From Chloroflexota bacterium (GTDB taxonomy: Bacteria; Chloroflexota; Anaerolineae; JAAYZQ01): a stretch of 64,000 nucleotides of DNA. Shown here piece by piece: positions 53,792 through 62,657 of the stretch (position 1 is its first letter; each line of letters opens with the position of its first letter). The notes under the pieces are model-generated. The model was not told the origin of the DNA. It saw only the letters and a program-made list of their open reading frames with translations, and did not search any database. Position numbers and translations under genes: made by a program. The DNA lies in the NCBI GenBank assembly GCA_018606645.1, contig JAGVRI010000003.1:153322-217321 (forward strand), written 5' to 3'.

Positions 53792-54985
53792 CTAATGGCC
53801 GCCCAGATCTGGGGAGCGGAACACAACCTCTCCTTCCACCATGGTCAGGAGCGGGCGCAGATCCGCGTCCAAAATGACCAAGTCGGCGTCGTAACCCGGA
53901 GCGAGTTCTCCTTTGGGTAGGCCTAATGCGCGGGCGGGTGTGCGCGTTACGGTGACCAACGCTTCTTCCAAGGGCAAGCGCACTTCTTCAGTCAGTGTCC
54001 GCAAACCTTGGTTCAGTAACACCGTGCTACCAGCCAGAGTGCCGTTGGTTAGACGCGCGCTCCTACTGTCCACAATGACGGTTTCACCCTCCCACTGGTA
54101 CTCTCCCGGTGGAAGTCCAGCTAGAAGTGTCGCGTCGCTCACCAAAGCTACTCCATCGACTCCCTTTATTTGGAGCAAGATTTGTAATCCTGCTGGGTGG
54201 ACATGAGTCCCGTCGCCAATGACTTGGGCGGTGATCTGAGGGTGCAGCCAAACCCCCCCGACCACACCTGGCTCACGATGATGGAAGCCCCGCATCGCGT
54301 TGTATGTATGGCTGGCATGGGTCAGTCCTCGGCGCACCGCCTCGGTTACCTGCATGAAAGTGGCATTGGAATGGCCGATGGACGGCACAATACCTCTGTC
54401 GAGTAGATGGGGGATGGCACGCATGTTGTCTGCCTCCTCGGGAGCCAAGGTCACCATCCTAAGCAAACCCTGCGCAGCCGTCCACATCCGCTCGAACTCT
54501 GCCTCGGCAAACGGACGAAAGTGAGCCGCATTCATCATTCCCGGCTGCTGAGGTGAGAGAAACGGTCCTTCTAAATGAATGCCAAGCGGCTTAGCGCCCT
54601 GTGGTCTCTGAACAACAGCCTCAGCGACTGCCGCAAGTCTCTCTTCCAATTCTGGAAGAGGAGCAGGAGTCACCGTCGGCAGAAAGGCCGTCACGCCATA
54701 ATGCGCAAGGCGCGGGGCCATATTGGTGACCCCTGCGTCCAGCATCGCATCCTGGCCCTCCAGCCCGTGGATGTGCAGGTCAATCAGGCCAGGGATCACG
54801 TGCTGTCCCATTGCATCGAAGACTTTGGCTTGGGCTGGTATGCTCACTTTGGCTTGGTGGTCCACTGCCTGGATCTGACCACCAGCAATCACTACGACCC
54901 CGTTGGCGATCACTTCCTGAGGGGTGCACACCACGCCGTTGACTATCACAGCGAACGTTACTTCCTCCGTGATCCTGCCTGTCAA
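53792..54985 (-). CDS. nagA: N-acetylglucosamine-6-phosphate deacetylase
   Basis: Removes acetate from GlcNAc-6-phosphate to give glucosamine-6-phosphate, a cytoplasmic step of amino-sugar use. 397 aa, amidohydrolase fold: IPGLIDLHIHG (His71, His73), HLEGPFLSP (Glu139), SIGHSNA (His205), THASHTYNAM (His226) and catalytic Asp284 in LVSDAT. TTG start 54985 after GGGAGGGG. It is the last gene of the long minus-strand operon, and its substrate predicts that the operon takes up and breaks down N-acetylated amino sugars. Confidence 0.95.
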   Translation of the reverse strand: MTGRITEEVTFAVIVNGVVCTPQEVIANGVVVIAGGQIQAVDHQAKVSIPAQAKVFDAMGQHVIPGLIDLHIHGLEGQDAMLDAGVTNMAPRLAHYGVTAFLPTVTPAPLPELEERLAAVAEAVVQRPQGAKPLGIHLEGPFLSPQQPGMMNAAHFRPFAEAEFERMWTAAQGLLRMVTLAPEEADNMRAIPHLLDRGIVPSIGHSNATFMQVTEAVRRGLTHASHTYNAMRGFHHREPGVVGGVWLHPQITAQVIGDGTHVHPAGLQILLQIKGVDGVALVSDATLLAGLPPGEYQWEGETVIVDSRSARLTNGTLAGSTVLLNQGLRTLTEEVRLPLEEALVTVTRTPARALGLPKGELAPGYDADLVILDADLRPLLTMVEGEVVFRSPDLGGH

Positions 54986-55000
54986 TGATCCCCTCCCTTT

Positions 55001-55804
55001 CTACTGCCCATCTCCACCTCTAGGACATCGCCTCGTTCGTCTTCGGTACTCGTCCAACACCTGTGCCATTCGTTCTTCGCTTTCGTCCACCGCACCAGGA
55101 GCATTCAGAGTTGGGTTGATGAGCGGCCTTCTGCCGGCGGCGACTAAGTGCCGCGCCACTTCGACAATAAGGGTATTCACAATGGCGATCGCTGCCAAGG
55201 TGGAAGCTGGTCCCAGTGGCTCTTCCACGCCTGATAGACGGACTGTCGTGTCACCAAAGGGCACACAGTTGTCAATAACGATATCTGCAATCTCATGAAG
55301 CCGCCGGCCCGAAGAATGGCGGGACGGTAGAGCAGAAGCCTGGGCTACCGACATCACAGCCACGACCGGTAACCCGCGCCGCCTGGCACCCAGCGCGACA
55401 TCAATTACGACACTGTTTATCCCCGATTGGGAGAAGATTAGCATCGTATCGCGTGGTTCCAAGACATAGCTTTGAAGGATCGCTTCGCCATACCCCTCGA
55501 CCCGTTCCAAGAAAGTGAACTGGCGGATGCCATTGGCATCCACTACGTTGGTGAAGCAAGATAGCGCCAACTCCACCATAGGATGGAAGCCGACCACATT
55601 ACCGCACTTCGGATAAGCTTCGGCCACAGGCAGCGCCGAATGACCTGCGCCGAACATGTGCACCAACCCTTCGTTTACGATGGACCGGGCCATCAGCTCG
55701 GCCGCCCGCTGCAAGACCTCGGCCTGGGTGGACTCGATGGCAGCCAGGATACGTCGTGCCGCACGTAGATAGGCAAACCGGGTAATTTGCGTATCAACTA
55801 ACAT
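55001..55804 (-). CDS. SIS-domain sugar-phosphate-binding protein
   Basis: A 267-aa protein of the SIS/UPF0309 type. It has MFGAGHSALPVAEAYPKCGN and later LIFSQSGINSVVIDVALGAR, the SxSGxxxxxI/V phosphosugar-binding loop. Such proteins act as sugar-phosphate isomerases or are uncharacterised partners of amino-sugar operons. Its start overlaps the 3' end of the PLP-enzyme gene and it lies 15 bases before nagA, so it belongs to the same pathway. The exact reaction cannot be read from the sequence. Confidence 0.88.
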   Translation of the reverse strand: MLVDTQITRFAYLRAARRILAAIESTQAEVLQRAAELMARSIVNEGLVHMFGAGHSALPVAEAYPKCGNVVGFHPMVELALSCFTNVVDANGIRQFTFLERVEGYGEAILQSYVLEPRDTMLIFSQSGINSVVIDVALGARRRGLPVVAVMSVAQASALPSRHSSGRRLHEIADIVIDNCVPFGDTTVRLSGVEEPLGPASTLAAIAIVNTLIVEVARHLVAAGRRPLINPTLNAPGAVDESEERMAQVLDEYRRRTRRCPRGGDGQ

Positions 55805-56915
55805 AGAGTAACACCTTTCTAATGCAATCAGCTACAATCTTTTCCTGGCCTCTCTCCAGCATCTGGGGATTGACCACCAACCCTGTCGCACCGACTCCGA
55901 CGGCCACCCTTGGTTCGCCTGCTAGCAGCAGTTGTTTGACCTCCTGGGGGCTGCGCCGTGTGACCTCGGCTGTCCAGTTAACGTACGCACGCGGGATCCA
56001 GACAGGTTGGATGCCTGGGTCACTAGGTAAAACCCGCCGTACAGTCACACCCGCGATGCCCGACAATCTCTCAATAATCGTTGCCACCTGCGCCTCCCAG
56101 CGTTGCATCTCTTCCTCGAAGTCCTGTGCCAACCAGAGATCCAGCGCGGTCACAAAGCCCATGATCTCTTCCTTCCCCACCTTCATGCCACGTCCGATAG
56201 AATGATTGGGTGCACTGTTGAACGCACAGGCCTTAATGAGATCTTGACACCCGATGATCAGCCCGGTAGATTGCGGGCCACGAATATCCTTGCCGCCGCT
56301 GTAGATAGTCAGATCAGCGCCCAGTCTGGTATAGTGCCACAGATTCTCCAGTGGGGGGATTTCGGCAGCCGCATCCACAATAACAGGCACGTCGTGTGCG
56401 TGAGCAATCTGGATGACAGTCTCCAGTGGCAATAGACCCGGATGTGCAGATTCCACTATGTACGCGACAGCCGCAGTCTGGGGCGAGAAAGCCGCCTCCA
56501 GCTCCCAGTGTTCCACCGTGTCCGGCCACCCGATCTCCACAATCTTAGCACCAGCGACTCGAAATGCTTGGTCGAAGCGGAGACGCATAGCACGGAACAT
56601 AATGATTTCGTTCCTCAACCCCTGAGTGTTGGGTAACTGCGCGCGGTGCGCCGGGTTGGTGCCGGCCATGCAGGCTGCAGCTGCCAAAGTCATGCCGGCA
56701 GCCGCCCCGCAACAGATGAAAGCAGCCTCAACGCCCAGACGTTTCGCAACATATTCACCTGCAGCCTCCAGAAGCTCTGGAATCGACACATAGTGTCGTC
56801 CAGCCTCAGTCATAGCAGCCAGGACCTCGCTAGGCATAGTGGAGCCGCCGATAACTGTCAGCGTGCCCCACGCGTTGATAACTGGCCGGATGCCAAGATC
56901 GGCATAGGTAACCAT
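55794..56915 (-). CDS. SelA/DgaE-like PLP-dependent enzyme
   Basis: 373 aa, fold type I PLP protein. It opens PVINAWGTLTVIGGS, the usual N-terminus of the selenocysteine-synthase-like family, with VIVDAAAE (Asp181 contacting the PLP ring) and YSGGKDIRGPQSTG (Lys209 as Schiff-base lysine). No tRNA-Sec or selD is present, and the operon handles amino sugars, so a DgaE-type ammonia lyase acting on a 2-amino-2-deoxy sugar acid phosphate is more likely than Sec synthesis. ATG 56915 is preceded by GGAG. Confidence 0.88.
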   Translation of the reverse strand: MVTYADLGIRPVINAWGTLTVIGGSTMPSEVLAAMTEAGRHYVSIPELLEAAGEYVAKRLGVEAAFICCGAAAGMTLAAAACMAGTNPAHRAQLPNTQGLRNEIIMFRAMRLRFDQAFRVAGAKIVEIGWPDTVEHWELEAAFSPQTAAVAYIVESAHPGLLPLETVIQIAHAHDVPVIVDAAAEIPPLENLWHYTRLGADLTIYSGGKDIRGPQSTGLIIGCQDLIKACAFNSAPNHSIGRGMKVGKEEIMGFVTALDLWLAQDFEEEMQRWEAQVATIIERLSGIAGVTVRRVLPSDPGIQPVWIPRAYVNWTAEVTRRSPQEVKQLLLAGEPRVAVGVGATGLVVNPQMLERGQEKIVADCIRKVLLYVS

Positions 56916-56927
56916 GTTTTCTGACTC

Positions 56928-57971
56928 CTACCAGTGAATTTTGAACTTGTGGATAACGTGGCCCCCTTGAGTGAAGATGTGCGACTCGTCGCTCTTATCC
57001 ACGCAAATGCCGTGGTGTTTACCTCCGCCAATCTCCTCATGCGCCCAACGACCACCTGCCTCTTTGTTCCCGAATTCTAGTAGCAACTCGCCCCGCGGAC
57101 TGAAGATCCATACCTTCCGGTTTGCCGCTGTGATCTGCACGGTGCGCTCGAATTCCCTTAAGGCCGCCCAGGTGTGAAAACCGGTGGTGTAGACACGGCC
57201 TTGGCTGTCCAACGAGATGTGGCGTGGCCGAAAGACAATGCCCTCGCCAAAACTACGTAGGAACTTCCCGTTCTTGTCGTACACGTTAATGCGCTCATTA
57301 TCGCAGTCCGTCGCATAGATATCACCGTTTTCGGCCACTGCAACTCCATAGGGCGCTTCGACGCCAGTCGAAATACCCCGACCGTAGTCGACCCCGAAGC
57401 GGCCGATCGGTACCCGCCCGCCGAACTCTCCGGGACCGGTGCCATAGCGACCAAACGACATCACAAAAACCCCTTCTGAATCAAACTTTTGGATGCGGTT
57501 GTTCCCACCCAACATAGTGTGCGTATCGGCCACATAAATGAACCCCTCATCATCGACCGCTACGCCATTCGGACCATATTCTCCACCGAATTGGCCTGGC
57601 GCGTTGCCTGAGCTGCCGAACATCATAAGGAAATTGCCGTCCTTGTCGAACTTCTGGATACGGCAGTTCAGTGCGTCAGCAACATATATGTTATCCTCCC
57701 TGTCAGTACAACAACCTCGAGGCCACCGGAATTCCCCCTGTGCCGTGCCTTCGCGCGGATAACCCTGCGGTGTTGTGCGACCCACCTTCCAGACAAACTC
57801 ACCCGTCTTACCATTCACTTTTACAATGCGATGGTTGGCCTCATCGGCAATGATGATGTTGCCCGTGCTATCACAAGCTAGGCCCTCCGGATCGTGGAAT
57901 CCAAGCGGCCCCCACCCACCCAAAGGTTCATTGCCGATGACCATGACTAATTCCGCTTTTGGAGTGCTCAT
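56928..57971 (-). CDS. NHL-repeat beta-propeller protein, 347 aa
   Basis: About six NHL repeats of the form GxxxDxxGNIIIADEANHRIVKV, then DREDNIYVADALNCRIQKF, DDEGFIYVADTHT and ENGDIYATDCDNERINVY. There is no signal peptide, so it is cytoplasmic unless exported by another route. It is paralogous to the next gene upstream (same opening STPKAELV/GTPKTEVM). Two such propellers inside a sugar operon are unusual; sugar-lactone hydrolysis or ligand binding are possible, neither shown. ATG 57971 with AGATGAG upstream. Confidence 0.88.
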   Translation of the reverse strand: MSTPKAELVMVIGNEPLGGWGPLGFHDPEGLACDSTGNIIIADEANHRIVKVNGKTGEFVWKVGRTTPQGYPREGTAQGEFRWPRGCCTDREDNIYVADALNCRIQKFDKDGNFLMMFGSSGNAPGQFGGEYGPNGVAVDDEGFIYVADTHTMLGGNNRIQKFDSEGVFVMSFGRYGTGPGEFGGRVPIGRFGVDYGRGISTGVEAPYGVAVAENGDIYATDCDNERINVYDKNGKFLRSFGEGIVFRPRHISLDSQGRVYTTGFHTWAALREFERTVQITAANRKVWIFSPRGELLLEFGNKEAGGRWAHEEIGGGKHHGICVDKSDESHIFTQGGHVIHKFKIHW

Positions 57972-58005
57972 GATCCTATCTCATCTTCTCTGCGGTCGCC
58001 CAAAG

Positions 58006-59148
58006 TTACGGACCGGGCTCAGGCCTCTTCGTAGGGATCCCGCCCGTCGGCAGCTTAACCTCGCCAAGATCAACTCTCAACTTGAAAATCAAATGATGTC
58101 CCTGAACGTAGAGTACATGATCGTTTGACTTGTCGAGAGCAATCCCGTCCCCATGCCAGTGCAAGCCAGCGCCTTCATGGTCAAATCGGTGATGGACCTC
58201 TGGCACACCGATGCGGCCGAGTAACTGTCCTGCCTTATTGAAAGCCCAGACCCAAGAGCAATTCGGCTCAATATGCCAGGTATATTCCTTGTCCACATTA
58301 ATCGCTTCCCAAACCGGAGCATGGGCGTGGATGTCTGTGACGAACAGGTTGTCATTGCTATCCAGCGAGAGTTGCCTAGGACGATACAAAATCCCCTTGC
58401 CAATTGTCCCAAAGTTCTCACCTTGGGGTGTCATCGCCAAGATGCGGCCATTGTCGGTGTCGCAGCAGTAGATCGTGTTCTTGCGAAAGTAGGCGAAGTA
58501 GCGGCTGATTGGATTGCGCAACAACGCGATCCCGGTTGGTCCCTCCGGTCCTGGCCCGATCCCGGGTCCAAAGTCGAACCCGTACTCGCGGATCGGCACA
58601 GATCCCGCAAATTGGAACTCAGTCGTCCCATATGAACCGATCTGATACAGGAAATGGCCGCCGTTATCGAAGGCCTGCACGCGGTGATTACCCCCTCGAA
58701 TGGTATGGGTATCGGCAACAAAGATCGTTCCTTCCTCGTCGACGTCAATTCCCTCTGGTCCCACACCACCGAACTGTCCCTCGTCGTTGCCTTGGGCACC
58801 GAACACCATTAGTAGCTCACCATCGGGATCATACTTCTTCACCCGGCAGTTCATGCTGTCGCACACATAGATGCAGTCGCAGTGATCGGTGCAAACAGCG
58901 CGCGGCCTGTAGAACTCAAATGGTCCTGTCCCAGCCTTTGGTCTGCCATCCTTCGTGACGCCACCAGCGATCCACAACACGCTTCCACGTGGATCCAGCT
59001 TCTGAATCCGGTGATTGCCCGTGTCGCAAACGATCAGATTGCCCTTTGAATCGGTGGCCAACGCAGCCGGATTCCTAAACTCGCCGCCACCTTCGCCTCC
59101 TTGTAAGACCCCATAAATTGCCATCACCTCTGTTTTGGGAGTGCCCAA
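58006..59148 (-). CDS. NHL-repeat beta-propeller protein, 380 aa
   Basis: Repeats DSKGNLIVCDTGNHRIQKL, DHCDCIYVCDSMNCRVKKY, DEEGTIFVADTHT, SNDNLFVTDIHAHAPVW. The start is TTG 59148 with AAGGAGG at 59155-59161, giving LGTPKTEVMAIYG, which lines up with the start of its neighbour; the longer ATG frame from 59166 overlaps the ribosome-binding site. Tandem paralogue of the downstream gene. Role in the operon unknown. Confidence 0.85.
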   Translation of the reverse strand: MGTPKTEVMAIYGVLQGGEGGGEFRNPAALATDSKGNLIVCDTGNHRIQKLDPRGSVLWIAGGVTKDGRPKAGTGPFEFYRPRAVCTDHCDCIYVCDSMNCRVKKYDPDGELLMVFGAQGNDEGQFGGVGPEGIDVDEEGTIFVADTHTIRGGNHRVQAFDNGGHFLYQIGSYGTTEFQFAGSVPIREYGFDFGPGIGPGPEGPTGIALLRNPISRYFAYFRKNTIYCCDTDNGRILAMTPQGENFGTIGKGILYRPRQLSLDSNDNLFVTDIHAHAPVWEAINVDKEYTWHIEPNCSWVWAFNKAGQLLGRIGVPEVHHRFDHEGAGLHWHGDGIALDKSNDHVLYVQGHHLIFKLRVDLGEVKLPTGGIPTKRPEPGP

Positions 59149-59621
59149 GGTATGCCTCCTTCCCACGCCGACCTATTGTCGCGCTCCCCTATTACGTCAG
59201 ACGTTGACTGTGCTATCCCAATCCCGGTCTCCAGATCCCCGGGTTCGAACGATGAGTAGTCCACCTCTTTGAGTCTGAACTTATTCAAATCGCGTACCCT
59301 AGGCGCAACACAGGGTAGCTCTTGGTAGCTCTTGACGATTTTGGGCGAGGGCCAAGTCAGTGTTTGACATGGACTCGACTTTGCCAAAAACACCAGGTAC
59401 CTTTCCCGTTCTCTAGGAACAAGACGGCAACGAACATCAGTTTATGGGAAATGCTCGTTGTGAGCCAGACCAAATCAGTCTGAGCCACCCTGAAGCTTTG
59501 GTCCCTTGAAAGAATTCCTGAGATGGGAATGCGGGCATACGACAATGTCATAGTCGCAATACCCTCCTGTGCCTGGTTCGCCAAGCCATTTCTCAAGGGT
59601 GCGTCTGAGCCTCAACCAAGG
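59149..59621. other. Intergenic stretch with no supported gene
   Basis: Between the NHL and SDR genes. A minus-strand open frame of 79 codons (59357-59596) has no ribosome-binding site and no family features; I do not accept it. AGCTCTTGGTAGCTCTTG at about 59319-59336 is a short direct repeat. Nothing else is seen. Confidence 0.4.
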
Positions 59622-60395
59622 TCACACCCTGAAGGGACTCAATAGTAATCCTCCGTCGATGACGATTTCGGCTCCGGTGATGTAATCACTTTCACTGCCA
59701 GCCAAAAAGAGAACTAAGCTCGCCACCTCATCACCGTCCCCCATTCTTCCTAATGGGATTTCCTCTTTCACCAACTGCATATACTGTTGGTCGGTTGTCT
59801 TGGCGGCGTTACCGCCAACCGCAATTGCCCCGGGACTGACTAGGTTCACGTTGATATGATAGGGAGCCAACTCCAATGCCAACGTGCGCGTCAGTCCGAC
59901 CAGACCAGCCTTGGCCGCTGCATAGGCGCTTAGACCTTGCCAGCTACGGGTGCCATGGATTGACCCAATGTTAATGATCTTGCCCCTGCGCCCGGTCTCA
60001 CGCCAATAGCGGGCCACCGCCTGGCTGCAGACAAAGGCCGCTTTCAAGTCCACTTCAAGGACGCGGTTCCACATCTCTTCGGACATCTCGAACACCGGGG
60101 CAGACATCCAGATCCCTGCATTGTTGACCAAACAGTCAATCCGACCCAGTAACTGAACCGTCAACGCTACAACCCGTGCCATGGCCTGTGGCTCGCTCGC
60201 ATCCGCTTTGAACACGAGCGCCCGCCGCCCCAGATGCTCGATAAGACCTGCCGCTTCTTGGGCTTTGAAATCGTTCCGACTGTAGACGACGATGATGTCA
60301 GCACCCTCCTGGGCAAACCGAAGGGCGATGGCCCGACCAATTCCGGAGCTTGCCCCGGTAATAATTGCGACCTGGTTCTGAAGTTTCAGCGTCAT
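59622..60395 (-). CDS. SDR-family oxidoreductase
   Basis: 257 aa, classical short-chain dehydrogenase: cofactor loop TGASSGIGRAIAL, NNAG (NNAGIWMSA), catalytic Ser in IGSIHGTRSW and YAAAK, and the C-terminal EIVIDGG. Absence of an Asp after beta strand 2 (VVYSRND) suggests NADP rather than NAD, weakly. AGGAG precedes ATG 60395. It probably oxidises or reduces a sugar or sugar acid in this pathway. Confidence 0.93.
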   Translation of the reverse strand: MTLKLQNQVAIITGASSGIGRAIALRFAQEGADIIVVYSRNDFKAQEAAGLIEHLGRRALVFKADASEPQAMARVVALTVQLLGRIDCLVNNAGIWMSAPVFEMSEEMWNRVLEVDLKAAFVCSQAVARYWRETGRRGKIINIGSIHGTRSWQGLSAYAAAKAGLVGLTRTLALELAPYHINVNLVSPGAIAVGGNAAKTTDQQYMQLVKEEIPLGRMGDGDEVASLVLFLAGSESDYITGAEIVIDGGLLLSPFRV

Positions 60396-60516
60396 GTCTC
60401 CTCTTCCCTCATCGGTACATGAATGCGGCCCAGTCTTAAGAAGCGTTTGATCCAGCCGTAGTCAACGGTCCATCGCCTATTTGCTCAACCAATTCAGCGC
60501 TTCAGTTCCAGCTCGC

Positions 60517-61497
60517 TCAAAACTTGCATAGGCTGCCCCGAGAAGACCAGCATCCTCGCCAAGCTGCGTAGGCCGCCCCGAGAAGACCAGCATCCTCGCC
60601 AAGCTGCGAAACCTCAATTCTCACAGCCCGGCCTGAAATTGGCTGGGCCTGGTCGCGCACTACCTGCCGCACGGGCTCCAAGAGCAGGTCCGCCTGCTTC
60701 CCTATACCACCACCCAGAATGACAAGATCAGGGTTGACTAGGCTGACGATGTTAGCCACACCGATACCAATGATATGGGCTGTCTCAGCGACGATCGCGC
60801 AGGCCAGCGGGTCGCCAATACGCGCCGCATCAAACACCTGTTCGGTCGTCAGTTCCTGACTCGGAAGGATCGAGGGCCGCCCGGATTGAAGCGCATTGAC
60901 GGCACGCCGCACGATGCCAGGCCCGGCTGCCAAAGCCTCCCAATGGCCGTACTGGCGGGCCGGACCCCCAGGGTCGCTCTCTGTAGACAGGGTAAACCAA
61001 CCGGCCGCGCCAGCCAGGCGGCTAACACCACGATATAGTCTGCCATCAAGGATCATCCCCCCGCCGATGCCGGTTCCGATAATCACGAAAACCACATTCT
61101 GGAAGCCGCGACCTGCGCCACGCCACCATTCCCCTAACACTGCCGTGTGACCATCGTATTCGATGAAGACAGGCAACTGGAGCATCGCCTCCAGCGGTTC
61201 ACGGAGTCGCACATCCTGAAACCCCGGCAGGTTGGGTCCCCAGATGACCCGGTCGCTACCGTGCTCTAGCACCGCTGGTATGCCGATCCCAATGGCAACG
61301 ATTGCTTGATGAGCTGCATCATCCATCAGATCACGCAGCATGCGGGTGAGCTGGTCGATGACGGATGCTGGACCACCCGTCGCTGTTGGCTCGCGGCGAC
61401 GGCTGACAACCTCACCCTCACCAGTCACCCGGGCAGCAACCGTCTTCGTTCCACCAATGTCGACTGCCAGCACCGAACCTACCCATCTAGTTTTCAT
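60517..61497 (-). CDS. ROK-family sugar kinase homologue with altered C-terminus
   Basis: 326 aa from ATG 61497. The phosphate loop AVDIGGTKT, the IGIGIPA strand and GTGIGGGMILDG are ROK features. The zinc-binding CxCGxxGC block is missing: the corresponding segment reads AGAAGWFTLSTESDPGGPARQYGHWEA, so this is a divergent member. A 40-bp tandem duplication (60529-60608) changes the reading frame after QLGEDAGLLGAAY. With one copy the protein would end YASFERAGTEALNWLSK at a stop at 60477-60479. It would phosphorylate an imported amino sugar. Confidence 0.85.
   Translation of the reverse strand: MKTRWVGSVLAVDIGGTKTVAARVTGEGEVVSRRREPTATGGPASVIDQLTRMLRDLMDDAAHQAIVAIGIGIPAVLEHGSDRVIWGPNLPGFQDVRLREPLEAMLQLPVFIEYDGHTAVLGEWWRGAGRGFQNVVFVIIGTGIGGGMILDGRLYRGVSRLAGAAGWFTLSTESDPGGPARQYGHWEALAAGPGIVRRAVNALQSGRPSILPSQELTTEQVFDAARIGDPLACAIVAETAHIIGIGVANIVSLVNPDLVILGGGIGKQADLLLEPVRQVVRDQAQPISGRAVRIEVSQLGEDAGLLGAAYAAWRGCWSSRGSLCKF
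60529..60608. repeat. 40-bp tandem duplication in the ROK gene
   Basis: Two copies, 60529-60568 and 60569-60608, differ at one base (TAGGCTGCC against TAGGCCGCC). Forty is not a multiple of three, so the C-terminal frame is shifted. Confidence 0.9.
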
Positions 61498-61835
61498 AAA
61501 TACCGTTCGCCAGAAGATCGGACTGGCAGCCGTCAAGCAACTCTACGCCTTGTGACTGCTGTATCCTTCTCCATTCTGTTACCGCAGAGAATTGGGCTCA
61601 ATGGCCGGCCGCCAACCTGCAAGATGACGACAGCACGTCCAAGCGTTCGCCACCTGTCCAGGTAGGAAATAAGCAGCTTGAGTGCATATCCCTTGGTTAA
61701 CACCAAGCCACGTTTACTTAGCCGATTGCATTCTCAGCCGCATGCAGTAGCACCTGCCCCAGCCCCGACTGGGACTACAGAAGACCTGGTAAAGTCCGTC
61801 GGCCAGAACCATTCAACGCAACACCTCCGTCCCAC
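61498..61835. other. Intergenic stretch with no supported gene
   Basis: Between the ROK and SDR genes on the minus strand. I find no ribosome-binding site with a credible frame, no RNA and no clear promoter. Confidence 0.4.
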
Positions 61836-62615
61836 CTAATGCATCACGAGGCCACCGGATACATTGAACGCCTCACCAATGGTATAGCTGGCCTCGTCCG
61901 AAGCCAGGAAGACGACTGCCTTCGCTACGTCCTCGGGTGTTCCCGTCCGCCTCAAAGGTATGCTTGCCGCACGGTTCTTCTTGAATTCCTCGGGGGTGAT
62001 TCCTTGACGCCGGGAGAACTCCTCGACAAATGCTGCGTCCATATCCGTGTCAATAATGCCAGGGCATACCGCGTTGACCCGAATCTCGGGGGCCAATTCA
62101 AGAGCCAGCGACTTGGTCAGACCCAATACAGCCCACTTGGCAGCAGCATAGCCTCGTGACCAGGTTCCACCGATCTTGCCAGCCCCTGAGGCAATATTAA
62201 TGATCCGGCCCTTGCCTGCCCTTTTCATCTCCTGAGCCGCCCGATTGGAACATAGGTACGTGCTCTTAACGTTCACACGAAAGTCCTTGTCCCAGTCCTC
62301 TGTCGCAGATCCCACCAATGGGCCGAATTCGAATAGACCAACATTGTTAACCAAGATATCCACTCTGCCGTAGATCCTGAGGACTTCATCAAACATCTTG
62401 TTAACCTCCAGCTCGTCGGTCATGTCGCCTGGCAATGAGATGGCGTGGCCCCCAGCTGCCGCAATTGCTTGGGCGACTTCCCTGGCCGCTTCGGGACGCA
62501 AGTCGTTGACCACGACAATCGAGCCCTCGCGTCCGAAGCGAAGAGCAATTCCTCGGCCGATACCAGCGCCAGCACCAGTGACAATCACAACCTTGTCTTG
62601 TAGATCGGGATACAT
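61836..62615 (-). CDS. SDR-family oxidoreductase
   Basis: 259 aa. Cofactor loop TGAGAGIGRGIAL, NNVG in place of NNAG, catalytic YAAAK in SRGYAAAKWAVL, and an end of the form EAFNVSGGLVMH. VVNDLRPEAA after beta strand 2 has an Asp, which points to NAD. A strong AAGGAGG ribosome-binding site precedes ATG 62615. It is a paralogue of the SDR at 59622, separated from it by the ROK gene; both probably act on the same sugar route. Confidence 0.93.
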   Translation of the reverse strand: MYPDLQDKVVIVTGAGAGIGRGIALRFGREGSIVVVNDLRPEAAREVAQAIAAAGGHAISLPGDMTDELEVNKMFDEVLRIYGRVDILVNNVGLFEFGPLVGSATEDWDKDFRVNVKSTYLCSNRAAQEMKRAGKGRIINIASGAGKIGGTWSRGYAAAKWAVLGLTKSLALELAPEIRVNAVCPGIIDTDMDAAFVEEFSRRQGITPEEFKKNRAASIPLRRTGTPEDVAKAVVFLASDEASYTIGEAFNVSGGLVMH

Positions 62616-62657
62616 TTTGTTTCGACCTCCTTGGTGAAAGTACTCGCACAGCTTTAG

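Noticed and set aside
55794..56915. Selenocysteine synthase SelA
   Set aside because: The fold and Lys segment agree, but there is no selB, selD or tRNA-Sec nearby and the gene is embedded in an amino-sugar operon.
59357..59596. 79-codon minus-strand gene
   Set aside because: No ribosome-binding site, no family features, and composition unlike neighbouring genes.
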